A stretch of 64,000 nucleotides of DNA from Ceratodon purpureus (GCA_014871385.1 CM026427.1:4782988-4846987), one strand, 5' to 3'; positions 27,301 through 39,165 are shown, counted from the first letter of the stretch. Program-made: numbers and translations. The notes: generated from the letters alone by a model not told the origin.

Positions 27301-28403
27301 GACATACCGATTTCTCTAGAGGTGGCGGTCAGGATAAGAAGCATCTGGAGTGGAAGGAGTACCCGAGGTCCCGGAATCCGGACCCCAACAATGATCATCT
27401 GTGTCTACGTCAGATTCCCCCTGTTTAGACACATCATCGTCACTACTGATATTCATTGGAGACCTAGTCCCCAGATCCTGCTCAGACGGAGCGGAGTTGC
27501 TTTCATCAATTTCTTCATTGTCGTTCCCCGAGTGAGGTTCCGTCGGCGCGCAGCCAACGGGACATGTGCCAGCCAACGCGCCGTTCACAAGTGGACATAC
27601 CTTGTATGCACTCCAAAGTATCAATCGCCCCACAGCACACCCGATCGTTAACACATCCGGTAACTTGCAGAAAGCAGGTGTTTCAGAGAATTCTGGATTG
27701 ACGGACGACACTCTCACTATTAGAAAGAAGCTGTGAGGAATCAAGAACCCCTCCCACGTTCCTTTAGGAGAGCACTCTATAATGACTCCAGCGGCTACAC
27801 AACGCTTTGAGCCTCCGGATTCCTCGAGCAGCGCAACTTCCATCTGCTCTGCGAGGTCCAGGATTCTTGAACGGGCTTGACATCTTCTTCAACATCCGTC
27901 GGCGGGCAGCCGACGGCGTTGATGTCATCGTCTTCCACCTCTCCGAAAGGCGTGAGGTCGGCCGCCTCCCACAATATCATGCGCCCTAAGCAGTTGCTCA
28001 AGGACTTCACACCGTCATCCGGAAATGGTATATTCATTTCCATGCTGTCTGAAACCTCAATCACTTTTACCATCACCATTATAGGATCAAATTCTACAAC
28101 ACGTTGGATCACTGCCCTGCCTCCATAATAGAGCCCATAATGAGTAAGGGCCACGACAACGCCCTTTTTAACCTTCCACCGCCCTGATCGGCCATTCCTT
28201 AGAAACGTCTGGATCGGCTCTACTTCCATTGGATAAAAGAAGAAGACCTCGTCGGCGGACAGCCGATAGGGTCGACGGAAAATGTCCCCGCCGACGGAGA
28301 AAAATGTATTCGCCGACAACGAAGACGACTCAGCGGGCAGCCAACGCGGATCGTACAACTCGGAGTGTGCACAGAAATAGTATCCGCCGACGATGACGGA
28401 CAC
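24313..28403 (-). pseudogene. DUF7869-type transposase-like gene, damaged
   Basis: Two-exon gene on the minus strand, exon 1 28403-26458 and exon 2 26332-24313 (GTAAGT donor, TTCAG acceptor, phase 0), about 1300 aa if intact. Exon 1 has a duplicated N-terminal domain, a Cys-rich region (CCKDRCCQTF), and the family-typical segment with VCEVAWYIIHGVSKS and HGN. Exon 2 has a CxxC pair (FSKCTECDF), then DKMDTSKTAIP, LQLDNFAKDNKN and GHTHEDIDAHFS. The three acidic blocks are plausibly an RNase H-like DDE/D core (inference). This arrangement is typical of the large DUF7869 protein families seen in plant and animal repeats. Damage: a frameshift near 27.88 kb, in-frame TAG at 27316-27318 and 26153-26155, and a 19-bp insertion at about 25558-25576 shifting frame just before GHTHED. 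The frame ends at TAG 24313, directly abutting a 17-nt palindrome. Confidence 0.75.
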
Positions 28404-29264
28404 GTCCGCCGACAGAAATTGCAGAAGACCTTAGTTGAGAAGCAGTATGATGTCCTCTAACCTGTCCAATCAGAGACTCCTCTCAACCGTCCAATCAGAG
28501 ACTCCTCTCAACCGTCCAATCAGACACGATAAAGGAAGACAACAGAAACGGCAGCAGAAGGTGCTGGACAATTAAGCACATGCGAGAATAATAACGGTCC
28601 TCTCAGGAAACGTGTGCGTCAGGAGCACTCTCAGAGGGAATCGAAAGTGCAATGATAGAAATAGAATGAAGTATGCGCATCTGACGGGGGGTTAGTTATG
28701 AATTCCCAGGAGTACAAATTGGCGCCAGAATCGAATTCAATTTTGCGCGCCTTCAACAGATCAAGATCCCATCATGGCGGTGAGATACCCCCGCCGTCGC
28801 AGAACAATGTTAGTTCATTATTACGAATTTGAACGTGGCCATTGGAGCAGCTGTCACATCACATGCCCACGCCATCATGACTTGGTGACGGATTGAAAAA
28901 AAGTCAAAACACGTCCCATCATCATCCTACGTGGTGTGATGGGACGGATGTTAGGGATGACCATCCATGCATGGATGGTATGTACATAGCCATATGTCAT
29001 GACCCATCGGGCGTGACGATTCAGTCTCGGGAGGTGGGGGTCTGCAGGGTATACACCCGCCACCCCCGACATTTCCTCCTCATTTCCAGCCTTCTCTTTT
29101 TCAGCTCTCTTTTGTCCTCTTCTCAGCGCTCCGCAGAGGTCGCGTCGGCTGCTAGGTTTTCCTGCGTCGGCTGCTAGGGTTGAGGGCGTCGGCTCCTTCA
29201 CCTGCGCGCGTCGGCTGCAGTTCGTGGATCATCCGCCGACGGTGAAAGGCCATCCGCCGACGCC
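28404..29264. promoter_or_regulatory. divergent intergenic region between transposase-like gene and gene A
   Basis: 861 bp separate the two divergent start codons, so this probably holds both promoters. It contains three copies of a 25-bp tandem repeat (28454, 28479, 28504; core GTCCAATCAGAGACT, with a CCAAT-box sequence in each unit) and many half-palindromes GTCGGCTGC and CCGCCGAC near 29140-29260. No TATA box is assigned with confidence. Confidence 0.5.
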
Positions 29265-29296
29265 ATGGCAGCCTCCGAGAAAGGGTAAGTTGTCCA

Positions 29297-29717
29297 GTCG
29301 GCTGTCCGCCGACGCTCCCCTTCTTGAGTCCTTCATGTTTCTGTTTTCTCGCATGGGTTTGTCCCTCCCGTCGGCTGTCCGCCGACGCCACCCCTTCTAT
29401 TGTCCTTCATGTTTTGTGTTCTCTCGCATGGCTTTGTCCCTCCCGTCGGCTGTCCGCCGACGCCACCCCTTCTATTGTCCTTCATGTTTCCGTTTTCTCG
29501 CATGGGTTTGTCCCTCCCATCGGCTGTCCGCCGACGCCACCCCTTCTTTTGTCCTTCATGTTTTGTGTTCTCTCGCATGGGTTTGTTCCTCCCGTCGGCT
29601 GACCGCCGACGCCACCCCTTCTTGAGTCCTTCAATTTTCTCACATGGGTTTTCCCCCTCGTCGGCTGTCCGCCGATGGGGAGGGAGTGTCCATCCCCCCC
29701 GTCGGCTGTCTGCCGAT
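29297..29717 (+). repeat. minisatellite of palindrome-bearing units in intron 1 of gene A
   Basis: Units of about 73-75 bp contain CCACCCCTTCTATTGTCC, CTCGCATGGG and one 17-nt palindrome each (29297, 29370, 29445, 29519, 29594, then shorter 29660 and 29701). Almost the whole intron is made of this array, so the palindrome has been amplified in tandem here. Confidence 0.9.
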
Positions 29718-32700
29718 GGAGTGAGAATCTGATGGTCTAATCTTGTGATTCTGATTTTGCAGGGCGATGGTCGACCCCACCGCAAAACCAAATGGGTTAC
29801 AGTGGCTCTGTGACAAGGTTGTTGATCTTGAAGGAAGAATACAAGCACGGGGCTTGAAACCGAGGGTGACATTCCTCGCTGATTCAAAGATAACGGAGTG
29901 GGGCATCACCTGGCGTGACACTCCCACGTCACTGGGCTTCGTGACCAAAATAGGTCAGAAGCAAATGGCGGGTGGACCAAGATTCGAGATTATTGGAGCC
30001 AGGGAATGCAAGGATAAGGACATCGTGTGCTTCGTGTTTGCATCGGTTCCTGTTGCGAAGGGCACTCCAGTGGACTGCTTCGCGGTTGTAATTCCGGCTA
30101 AGAAGTGCATGGACAGCTTGTGCTCCAAGGAAGTTCAGGAAGCGGCTCCTTGGGGCAGGGGCGAGAACCCTGGAGACGTTGAACAGATACTCGACGTGAT
30201 TGATACGCTCGGAGACAAAGTGGTGGAAGAGAAGACGAAGAGCTTGGTTAAGCCTTCACCAAAGAAAAGAAGCGGCCGCAAGTCTGCTGTAGAAGCAGAC
30301 ACTGGTACAGTCACTCCCAAGACCGGAGAGACACAGGCGACAGGGGAGTCATCGAGAAAGAAGAAGGGAAAGGCAGCGGCTGCTGAGGGCGAGGGTGGGA
30401 GACAGAAGAGAGGTGCGAAGAAGGAAGAGAAAAAGCAGACCGTCGCGGAAGCTCTCATGCTTGCAAACAATCTCACTTCCAAAACAAAGGACACCGACGT
30501 CCTTGCTATGTACCAGACGTTGGAGGAGGGACTTGGGCACTGCTTCCCCAACGGGCAAGGTGCCCTTCCTTGTCAGATTCCATATAACAGGATACACATA
30601 GCTCCCGACGAATTTAAGTACAGAGCGATATTCAGGAAGAGGCAGGATCAGATAAGTCTTTTCTACAAAGGACTAGGAGCAATCCGGAAGAAGCCCGAGC
30701 TGTACTGCCTTCCTATGAGTGGTGACCCCAGAGTAAAGGATCTAGTGACGGGCGAGATTAAGCTTAAAGGCTTGGAAGGACTTCTTAGACCTATGCCAGC
30801 CCTAAATATCAAGTATTCACTTAGACAGGATGACAGCAGAGATAAGCTGGTACCTTGGTATGAAGATGAGGGCATCCACTGGTACATAATTGGGGGCCAG
30901 CACACGTTTGAGGCTTGTCGAGAACTGGGAGAGAAGGAACCACTGGACTCTCCTATGCGGCAGTATTACCTTAACCACGATATCATTCCTGTATATGCTG
31001 ATAACAAGGATACCTTCATTAAGGTCTCTAACGCATTAAACATCGAGGTGAAGGATAAAGTCGCCGAAGTAAGTTTTAGGTCCCAGCTGGAGAAGATGCG
31101 CGCCAAATGGATCGAGAGGGGGAGGATCGAGAAGAAAGATGACTACAGCGCATGGAAGGTAATTCACATCTTCCTCTTTTCCTGTTGTTTCCATGTAGTT
31201 GAAAGTCGTCGGCGGGCCACCGACGCTCAGGTGGTTTTCTGTATTGTAATTGTGGGATTTATTTATCGATTTCATTTTCTTCTTCCTTGCAGGAGTTCTG
31301 CAAGGAGTACCTCAGTCCGATTCTCAGAAAGTCCCCTACGTCCCAAACCTTCAAGCTGCCCTTAGTCTTCGTGTCTGACGAAACATACAACGAGTGGCAA
31401 CTGGTCTTCAACGCCTGGGAGGAGGGGAGGATCATCGGGGAGGACGGTTTAAAACCAGGATTTCCCCAAAAGCCAGCCCGCCGGGACATAACACTCAACG
31501 ACATGTAGTACGGTCTTCGGGACCACGAATGCAAGACGCTGGCCAAGGAAGTTCTGGACCTTAAAGTGTACGTCAAGGTCATTGGGAAAGAGGTGGTTCA
31601 ACGGGACGCAATATCATTGGAGAATTGGTGTTTTCAGGTGAAGTACGAGTATGTTGTTCGAAACGAGCTAAGGTGCATTTACAGGGGCTTCGCACTTAAG
31701 AAGCCAGGGACTGGGAAGCATATTGAGTGGAGCATGGATGACTGGAATTCCCTTCAAGTCGAGAAGGGGTTCAATGATACGATGATTAGTAATATTCGGG
31801 GTGACTTGGAAGATAGTCCTGAGGGGAAGGAGTGGCTTAAGGGACGGAATCATCCGCTCACGCCGTCGCACGAGCCAACACCCGAATTCTTCAAAGACAT
31901 TGTGCAGAAGTACTGGAAGTCGGATGTGGACCAGTCTTTGCAGTCGTCTGTACAGTTCGATGCCCGGATTGCACAGGACCTGGGTGAAGTGTGCACAGCT
32001 CTTGACGTTCGCGGAGCGTTCTCCTTCAACAAGGCGCAGTATGAGATGTTCGTAGTCTTTGGCTACGATCCAGCGGGAAAGGAGATGCCGAACATGCGAC
32101 AACAGCACGTTCTAACTGTCGCTCAGAGGATTCACCGTGAGGTGGAGGAGGAGGTCATTCAGGTGGATGGGGAGGTAGATACAATTAAGGTGAATAAGCT
32201 TGTCACCCCATCCTTGTGGCTACTCGATGCTGAGTCGAATTACATTCTTCAAGGCGTGTCAAGGCTAACGAGTAGTTCGTGGACGGTGCATACTATGCAA
32301 TACTTCCCTGATAATTCCGCCGGGTTTCAAAGGAGTTCTCTCATTGACTCTAGACCCAAGCTTCATGTGTCCGTTATGTCCAAAAACAACGCCCGGGGAT
32401 GCATGGAATACCTTCTCGGACTTCACTGGTTTGAAACGTCCGCTTCCTCCCTATGTGGACGAAGGAGAAGACGGTCTTGGGGAGGATTGGTCTAATGGAG
32501 ACTGCCACGCTAGTTACTCTTTCCTCCAATCTCTTCTGGAGAAAGCGATGCAGTTTGAGGACGTTCGGGTGATCAATTGCTGGGGAGGGGGAACGTCATC
32601 GCTCCTGTAAGTCACTGACTCACTGCTGTCTCTTCTGGTGCCTTCGCTGTTTGCTCACCGATCGTCGGCGGGCAGCCGACGCTCATTGCATCCTTCGTCT

Positions 32701-33389
32701 TTCTTGGGTACAAGATTTCCTTAACCGTTTCGCCTTGTTCTTCTGCAAAAAAACCATTTTACTGTAATTGAGATCGTGCGTACCGAGGAAGAGAGATACG
32801 AAGTGCACTGTCGGGTTCGGAATATGACGTTCATTCCGGGCGTTTATAACGTGCCCGTCGAAGCTCCAGTTCAGACCACGCAGTCTGGGGCCGGGCCGTC
32901 TGTTCCCACCTCTGCTAGAGGCAGGACTGGCACTCTCACGGCTGCCGACTTGGGTGTGAATGCGGAGGAGGCCCATTTGGTCGGGAAGGGTGGATGTATG
33001 GGTTCGGGGAAGACTGCGGGGGTTTCCTCACAAAATTTTCAGGACTCCGACGACGATGTCGACGAGGACCCACCAGATGTACCCGACCCAGACGTTGAAG
33101 ATGAAGCTTACCTTCCAACTGGAGATGTTGAGGAACAGCCAAGAAACGAGGACGACCAAGCTGAGGCTCGCATTCCAACTGGAGATGCAGTGGTAGCCGA
33201 GAAATACACGGAGTACTTAGACTATGAACCTGAACCCGACGTGGTACCACTGGAAGAATCGAATCCTCGTTACGTGAACCCACCGCTGTCGCAAGTTACA
33301 GGGGAGCAAGGAACTGACTCCCTCAGCTTCGGTAATAATTCTCCTACAATACATGAGCAGGAGACTCCTCTCGACGAGCCAGAACGTGA

Positions 33390-33399
33390 CCTAACCTAG
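33390..33399. repeat. 10-bp target-site duplication, left copy
   Basis: CCTAACCTAG at 33390-33399 is repeated exactly at 49110-49119. This length fits the 8-11 bp duplications made by MULEs. It could be read as 11 bp if the following G is included. Confidence 0.88.
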
Positions 33400-33478
33400 G
33401 GGGGAAAGTTCGTACGTGAGCGGAGAGCGTAGAGCGGAGAGCGGTGAGCGCAGAATGGAGAGCACAGAATTGAGAAAT
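33400..33478. repeat. MULE terminal inverted repeat, left
   Basis: Begins with a G run, then AAAGTTCGTACGTGAGCGG, followed by GAGCGGAGAGC-type repeats and ending in AGAGCACAGAAT. It matches the right end in inverted orientation apart from a few substitutions and a 6-8 bp length difference in the micro-repeats. Confidence 0.88.
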
Positions 33479-34170
33479 AGCAAAATTTTCAAAAGCAAAG
33501 TAGACCCTATAACCGTGGAAAATTACTAAAATAAGGCTTAATTTTGACACTTTTTTTAGAAAAAGAGTATATTACCGTGGAAATTAGGGCTATCTCTGGT
33601 AAGAATTTATTACGTTTGTTCTCTAAGATACAAATTAGGGCTGATGTCATGATGACGTCATGCATACATTCCTTTAGATTTGTCAACGGTTTAGGCAAGA
33701 TACAATGATCAGGCGTTCAGTTTTAGATCAAACACATAATTCTTTCATAGGATTATGTAAATGCACAAGTAAAAAAACAAATATCACAGAACATAAAGGA
33801 GGCAAGGGTTGAAAACTTCCTAGAATATTTCAAAATTCGTGTATAATATCTTGACTGCTGAAACCAAGATATACCTTGTCAGAGTCCTTGTCTTCATCGA
33901 AGATTACTCTCTCTTCCTAGGCAGCGAAGCATCTGAATTTGAGTGATAGAAGTAGGAGATTTTCATCATGAAACAACACTTGGTAAGCTGGGTTCCAGAG
34001 AAGGAGGTCACTCTTGGTTTCATGAGCTTGTCTCTAGGTGGCGTATTTGGATAGTGACACAGTCCTTGGCATGCTGTGCTGTATGCGAAGGTAGCGTATG
34101 AGTTCGGGGATGTCAATATGCAAGCTTGAGTGTAACGTTTGAAGACTACAAGAATTCAGTGTGTTGGGCG
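33479..34170. other. MULE subterminal region
   Basis: Low-GC sequence with no supported gene. A short region near 33541-33600 repeats the ATTACCGTGGAAA motif found at 33510-33530. A possible splice acceptor lies just upstream of the ORF at 34171. Confidence 0.4.
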
Positions 34171-34542
34171 ATGCCGAAGGTGTGTAATGCGAGATCCAGG
34201 AGGACGAGAGCGGCTGTAGGTTTGCCCCCAAAGGCACCGGCGAGTTATGAGGAGCTGCGGCCGTGGCTGTTGGAGGTGGAGCGCGCTAGAGAACGAGGCA
34301 TGGACCTGCCACCGTTTAGGCACATCGGAAGCCTCCATGTTGGTGAAGGTGAATGGCGTTGGACAGTGCTTTGTACCAATGAGCTTCTCCGTATTATGGA
34401 GTTGTCCCTAATCCCGTATCCCTTGCTATCGAACGTCGATGAGAATCCAGTTGTTCAGCTGCCCGAAGTGATCATATCGGATGGCGAAACTTGCTGGTTT
34501 GATATGGACAAGAGTTGGACTGTATATCCTTCGAAGGATTAG
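34171..34542 (+). CDS. hypothetical protein, 123 aa, within the MULE
   Basis: Frame from ATG 34171 to TAG 34542, open upstream to 34126 without another ATG; a TTCAG acceptor at about 34158 could make it a 3' exon. The product is basic at the N-terminus (RSRRTRAAVG), then contains YEELRPWLLEVERARERG and a Trp-containing second half. No family is recognised. The codon-like, mixed composition suggests a real gene rather than chance. Confidence 0.45.
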   Translation: MPKVCNARSRRTRAAVGLPPKAPASYEELRPWLLEVERARERGMDLPPFRHIGSLHVGEGEWRWTVLCTNELLRIMELSLIPYPLLSNVDENPVVQLPEVIISDGETCWFDMDKSWTVYPSKD

Positions 34543-35048
34543 TACTGTGAAGTCTAGTGGGGTGTTCGAATACATTACTTTAGATGTGGTACCTCATTGG
34601 ATCTAGATACGAGTATTCCACCATGATGGTTTTAGATAATATAGATGATTCTAGGAATAAGAGAACTCGAAACCAACTAAAAGAGATGGTCTTCAAAGTT
34701 CGTGGAATATTTCAGAGTTCCTGTAGAATAATGGAGTAGAAGAAACCAAGATGTACACCAAGTCAAGAATAGGTAACATGGTTAGGAAATGTGGGATTTT
34801 GAATGGTTAAAATATAAGTTACAGCGCAATTTAAATTTTGAGCATTTCTTTTGTAACATTTCATTCTTCATATTATATTTTGAGCATTACAGTTGTGACA
34901 TTTCATCCTCTACATAGGAGGAGACGATTTGGAAATGTAACAAGTATAGATTCAGGGTAGTAGAGTAGACGAAGGATTACGCAATGAACTCCAATTAAAT
35001 CAAAGCAAATCCAATAAAAACAATGAAAGACCGAAGCCTCCTTCAAAC
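34543..35048. other. spacer inside the MULE
   Basis: AT-rich, no coding signal. It contains repeated ATTTTGAGCATT and ACATTTCATTCT motifs around 34835-34910 and is probably the 3' flank of gene B. Confidence 0.4.
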
Positions 35049-38000
35049 TCAAAACATGCTACCATCGCTACTTCCACTCTCAGAACTAGATGACTCTGAA
35101 TCTCCTTCTACCGCCTCGTCATCGACGAATAGAAGGGCTCTGTGATCAAAAGTAGTTGGCCGACTAGGAACATATGTAAGGGCTCCAGATTGAAACGCCT
35201 GTGCTAAGTCCTCTGCGTAGTCCGGAAGTATGAAAGGCTGAATCGGGCTGGAATGAAGACGCCAGGATGGAGTGGACACTGATGTTGGCCCACGTGGCGG
35301 TGTTGCTGAAACTACTCTGCAATAGAGAACGGACTGTGGTTACATCGAGTACGTAGAGCTGCAAAGAGAAGTAATGCATGGATAATTTGAACAAAGAATA
35401 GAAGACTTACACCACTTATCAGGTCTTGGTCTCTTTGGAGGCGCTTCGTCTGTTGCTGCCGGCCTTGGATGTTTAGGGGGGCCCATGGCGGATGGTTTGA
35501 GAAGGGCGTTGAATATGGCTTCGTCCTCCTCAAAAGCGAGAATGTGGCGACCAGTAGCCTGGGCAGCCTTGATGGAGGCTCCTGAAACTCGGAGAGATAC
35601 TAAGAAATGAGAAACTGTGGTAAAAACGAGAAGAATAATTCAGCAAAGATATGCATGAAGAGTTACCTGTCCCAGCATTCCAATCAACAACTATGTCGCC
35701 GGGCTTCGACAGCTCCTCAAGTATGCCCTGCATCATCTCGATGGATTTCTCCCTTGGGCCTCTCAACGGCACCTCCCCATTCATGAGCTGCGAATCCACA
35801 TCGGTCAAGTTGAAAATGGCATCACTCTCGGTAATGTTGAGGAGCCCATGTATCAGGTCTTCCTTCTTCGTCTGGAAGGAGAAAGTACTGCCACTACGAA
35901 CGTAGACGCGAATCCAGAATCGCATAGTCTGCAGTCAAGCAAAACAAGTGAGTAAAATGAAGCGGAAGGGTTATCGGTAAGCGAAGAGAAGGGCATGTTC
36001 AGGAAAAGTACCAAGTTCTCGGGGTTCGTAGGAGAAGTCAGGCCGAGTACATTGACACCCCACCAGTCCTTGAACAGCACGTATCCACCATTAGCAGCTT
36101 CTTCCTCGATATCCTTAGCCAGCTTCTGATCAGTGTTGTAGATGAGGCAGATGGCACCATCTTTCTGCAGAAAATCATCTGCAAAATGGAAGATGTCGTA
36201 CAAATAATCCTTGTAGCGAGAGTTCCAAGGCGGAATACTCGTGGGGGGAACGGAAATGGATGGGACGGGAAGATTCTCAGGGATGTCGGCAATGATCAAA
36301 TCGACTCCCAGATGGTCCTCTTGTTTGCACCGGTCCCCAACTATGTTTTCGCGGCCTGCTCCAAACTTGAGGAAACAAGAAAGCAGAGTTAGTAACTACA
36401 TAGCGAGTAGAGGTGGCAGAATCCATTAAATGTCAAAATATAGGAACAAACCTTGCGAATGAAGTCTTGAGTCTTGATCCAATCCGGGTCGCCACCTTTT
36501 CTCTCCTGTCTCCTATTTCGCCGTAACATAGAATCCACAGATGAGTTGAAGACGGAAACATGTGTGGAAATCGAAGCTCCAGCGGAAGAAGTTGTTTGAG
36601 GATATAGTTTGGCCTTCCTCTGCTGAAGGAGACCTCTGGTGATCTCCGAAGCACTAATCGATGAAGGAGCCGGCGAAGAAGCTGGAGAAGGGTTGGTAAC
36701 GACAACACCCGGAGACGGCTCTGGTGCCTTCTCAGCTGGCGCGGAAGACTCCGCACCAGTTTGCTGTGATGCCTCCGACCGAGAACGCAGAGATTTCAGT
36801 CGCCTTCCTCTCCCTCTCTTCGGTGGTGGAGCAGAAGACTGATCCTGCTCTCCTTCACGACCTTCTGCATCATCCACGGAGTCCTCCACCACAACCTCAC
36901 CCCCATCGTGTAGAGTCTTGACGTCTACCTCTGAGTCAATCGTGAAACCACGAGAGCAATCAAGATACCAGCATCCTTCAAGCAAGTGAGGAGCTTTGTA
37001 CCTTTTCAACTGTTGGGGAGAATAGATACACTGGTCCGAGGTTTTCGACGTCCAAGCAAGGAAGTAGGGGGGGAGCTGCTGAACCTTGATTGCCCCCTTC
37101 AGAAGAAGCTCTCGCTTGAAGTATCTATGTAAACCAATATGTAGAAGGTTAGTATCAAAGAGATAAAGAGACCTCGTTATGGAATTTGAATCTGATTAAA
37201 AGGAATGTATCGTACCGGTAAGTAACCCGCTTGACAACCTGAGCGGTTCCACGAAATTTAGCAAAAATGGACTTCTTGTCGAAGGGCTTATCTGCCGATT
37301 TTCCAATGAACGTAGGGAAGGCCTTGTCCCACAAGAGAATACGTGAACTCTCCACAAAATCGCCCGGCTCTTGTACTTCCGGAAAGGCCTTCCAATTGAT
37401 AACGATGTTCTCCGTCTTGCATATGTCCTCGAATGTGTTAATAACGGCTTCCTCCAACTGTAATTCAGAATTCAATTAATTAGCAATGAGAAAGAATCGA
37501 CGAAGAGAGTAATGCGTAATGTAATGGGAAAGGTTTTTTAAGAAATTGTACCCCAGCCCAGAATGAGGCCTTATTCAACCATGGGTCAAATTCGGTATCC
37601 TTGAATTCAAGTGGTGGAAATCTGTAAGACAATCGGGAACTCAGAGATGAGTTCCACCACCTCAACCAACGAGCCTTGTACTTGGCCTCAACGGCCGCTG
37701 GAACAATCTTCTGGAGCTTATCAAGTGACATCTCAGGTTTTGAGAAGTCACTGAAATGCCGATTAATCTGCAATAAGTACAGGAGTTTTAGAAAAAAAGA
37801 ATACGTAAATGTTCTTGTGATACAAAATAGTGAACTCAGGCACGATGAGGGTCTCACTTCGTTGAGGAAGTCGTCTCCATTCTTGGGATTCGCAATTGCC
37901 AAGTACTTGGTGAAGTCCTTCCTCTTAATCGATTCCACCATGTTGTTTGAAGCCGCATTCATGGCATCCCAAACACCAGTCGCGGTTTGGTCTTCAATGG

Positions 38001-39021
38001 GTGTTTTCTCCTTGTAGATTCTGGCAGCTTCATCAGAAGCTACCACAATTTCTCGCTGGAACACAAAGCAATGTTAGAGGAACTATATGAAGCACCGTAA
38101 ATCAATTGCCAAATGGAAGCGTCGGGGGGGGAGGAATGAGTGCTTACCCGATAAAGAAAAGCGATGAATACTTTTGTTGGCAATGTAAACCAGGATGGAG
38201 TAGCTGGTTTGTGATTCAATGCTAAAGCATACTCCTGTGGTGAAAGCAGATCCTTGAATTCCTCCAATTTCATCACACCAAAGGAGCGAATACGATAAAG
38301 TTTTGCCGGAATATTACTCTTCACGTGATCATTTTCCGTTGACCTGTACAAATAGACGTAAGTTAATAATAAGCATAAAGTACAAGTTCAATCGACGTTC
38401 AAGAGGTGTAGACAAAGTAGAGAGAGTTAATTCTTACCAATTAATGTCATGCATGGCATGAAGAAGGTTTCCAACATGACCGCGAGGGTCAAGAACAATG
38501 CAATGCACAGAGATGTGCCACGCTGGATCGTCGCTGTGATGCTTGTTGATATGTCTGTACCATGCGGCAAGGCGATGGTTACCTTCCCAGACATAGAACA
38601 TCTTCCCGGAGAACTCCTTCCAATCCGGGTCGGCCAAGAGCTCATCTTCAAAAGCATCATTAACATTTTGCCAACACGGGCTCCAGTCAGCCTTGATCTC
38701 CTCAGTGACATCGGCTGTCTTCTCTTCGTGGTTGTAGATAGAAATGTACATGACACGGTCTCCATCTCTATAGCCTTTGACAAACTCTCGCTCCAAATGT
38801 TGAACTCCCATTTCTCCTACAGGTCGCACTCTTGCCATTGAGAGCATCCTGCAAAGGGGAACTTGGATACGCAACTTTGTCTTTGGAAGTATTCGGAGCT
38901 TATTGATGACGCCATTGGAGTCTTGCTTGTGTTGTACCCGATGTTCCAATTCACTGTCCACTACATTCGTCAAATCAGGAGGACAAGATGGCGCTGGCAA
39001 CATATCCTGTGTCTGAGTTAC
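35049..39021 (-). CDS. gene B core: ParB-like domain fused to DNA amino-methyltransferase-like domain
   Basis: Ten exons with GT-AG sites and consistent phases give an uninterrupted 1053-aa frame: 39021-38438, 38343-38148, 38055-37858, 37767-37552, 37457-37216, 37124-36452, 36365-36012, 35928-35667, 35581-35411, 35314-35049. Residues about 85-195 contain YVWEGNHRLAAWYRHI and LLHAMHDINW, resembling the ParB/sulfiredoxin fold with its GxHR signature. A middle region of about 500 aa is unrecognised and includes a Ser/Pro-rich linker. From about 720, DLIIADIPENLP (motif IV position, DIPE instead of DPPY), then LQKDGAICLIYN, then at about 902-908 DWNAGTG (motif I) and GRHILAFEEDE. The order IV before I is that of beta-class N4-C/N6-A methyltransferases. 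The C-terminal tail is acidic. The altered motif IV leaves catalysis uncertain. Upstream exons probably extend this protein. Confidence 0.72.
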
Positions 39022-39165
39022 CTGCAAGAAGTACTACATTTTCAAAATTGATTCCAAGATAAGGATCAAAACAAGTAATGCAATTATGAAAAAGAATAGA
39101 ACAATAGCTTCATGTACTGATACCAATCGTCATCAGTAGAAAGGTGTACATAGGCAACTATGTAC

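Larger units (their letters stand above)
22568..33000. repeat. 17-nt interspersed palindrome family, left part
   Basis: Near-palindromes GTCGGC-N5-GCCGAC start at 22568, 23975, 24090, 24297, 26380, 27542 (variant), 27898, 28251, 28329 (variant), 29297, 29370, 29445, 29519, 29594, 29660, 29701, 31208 and 32664. The centre is mostly TGYCC in one orientation or GGRCA in the other, so this is one family in both orientations. Some arms carry one substitution (GCCGAT, GCCAAC, GTCGAC). Copies lie in spacer, introns, directly after a stop codon (24297) and in frame in proteins (VGCPPT, RLSAD). Half-sites abound at 29140-29260. Confidence 0.95.
29265..33399 (+). pseudogene. gene A, 5' part: ParB/Srx-like domain protein, interrupted by a MULE
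   Basis: The exon model is 29265-29284, 29763-31158, 31293-32608 and 32773-33399. Exons 1-3 are phase-consistent; the phase into exon 4 is off by one. The N-terminal 160 aa are unrecognised. Residues about 165-230 are very basic (RKKKGK, KKEEKK), suggesting nuclear or DNA association. Around residue 380, WYIIGGQHTFEACREL followed by IIPVYAD and VSNALNIEV resembles the ParB/sulfiredoxin fold core and matches gene B. Farther on, VINCWGGGTSSL and IVRTEEERYEV line up with the methyltransferase motif I and following strand of gene B, so a degenerate methyltransferase-like domain is likely; I find no catalytic motif IV. Damage: in-frame TAG at 31506, a frameshift between 32340 and 32440, and a MULE at 33400 next to in-frame TAG 33397. 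Coding resumes in frame at 49120. Confidence 0.7.

Noticed and set aside
29297-29717. Regularly spaced palindromes looked like a CRISPR array
   Set aside because: The spacers are themselves repeated, the host is a eukaryote, the array lies in a GT-AG intron, and no cas genes are present.
32560-32800. Calling gene A an active methyltransferase
   Set aside because: Only a degenerate motif I-like VINCWGGGTSS and a following acidic strand are visible, no motif IV is found, and the splice phase is off by one; it is described as methyltransferase-like only.
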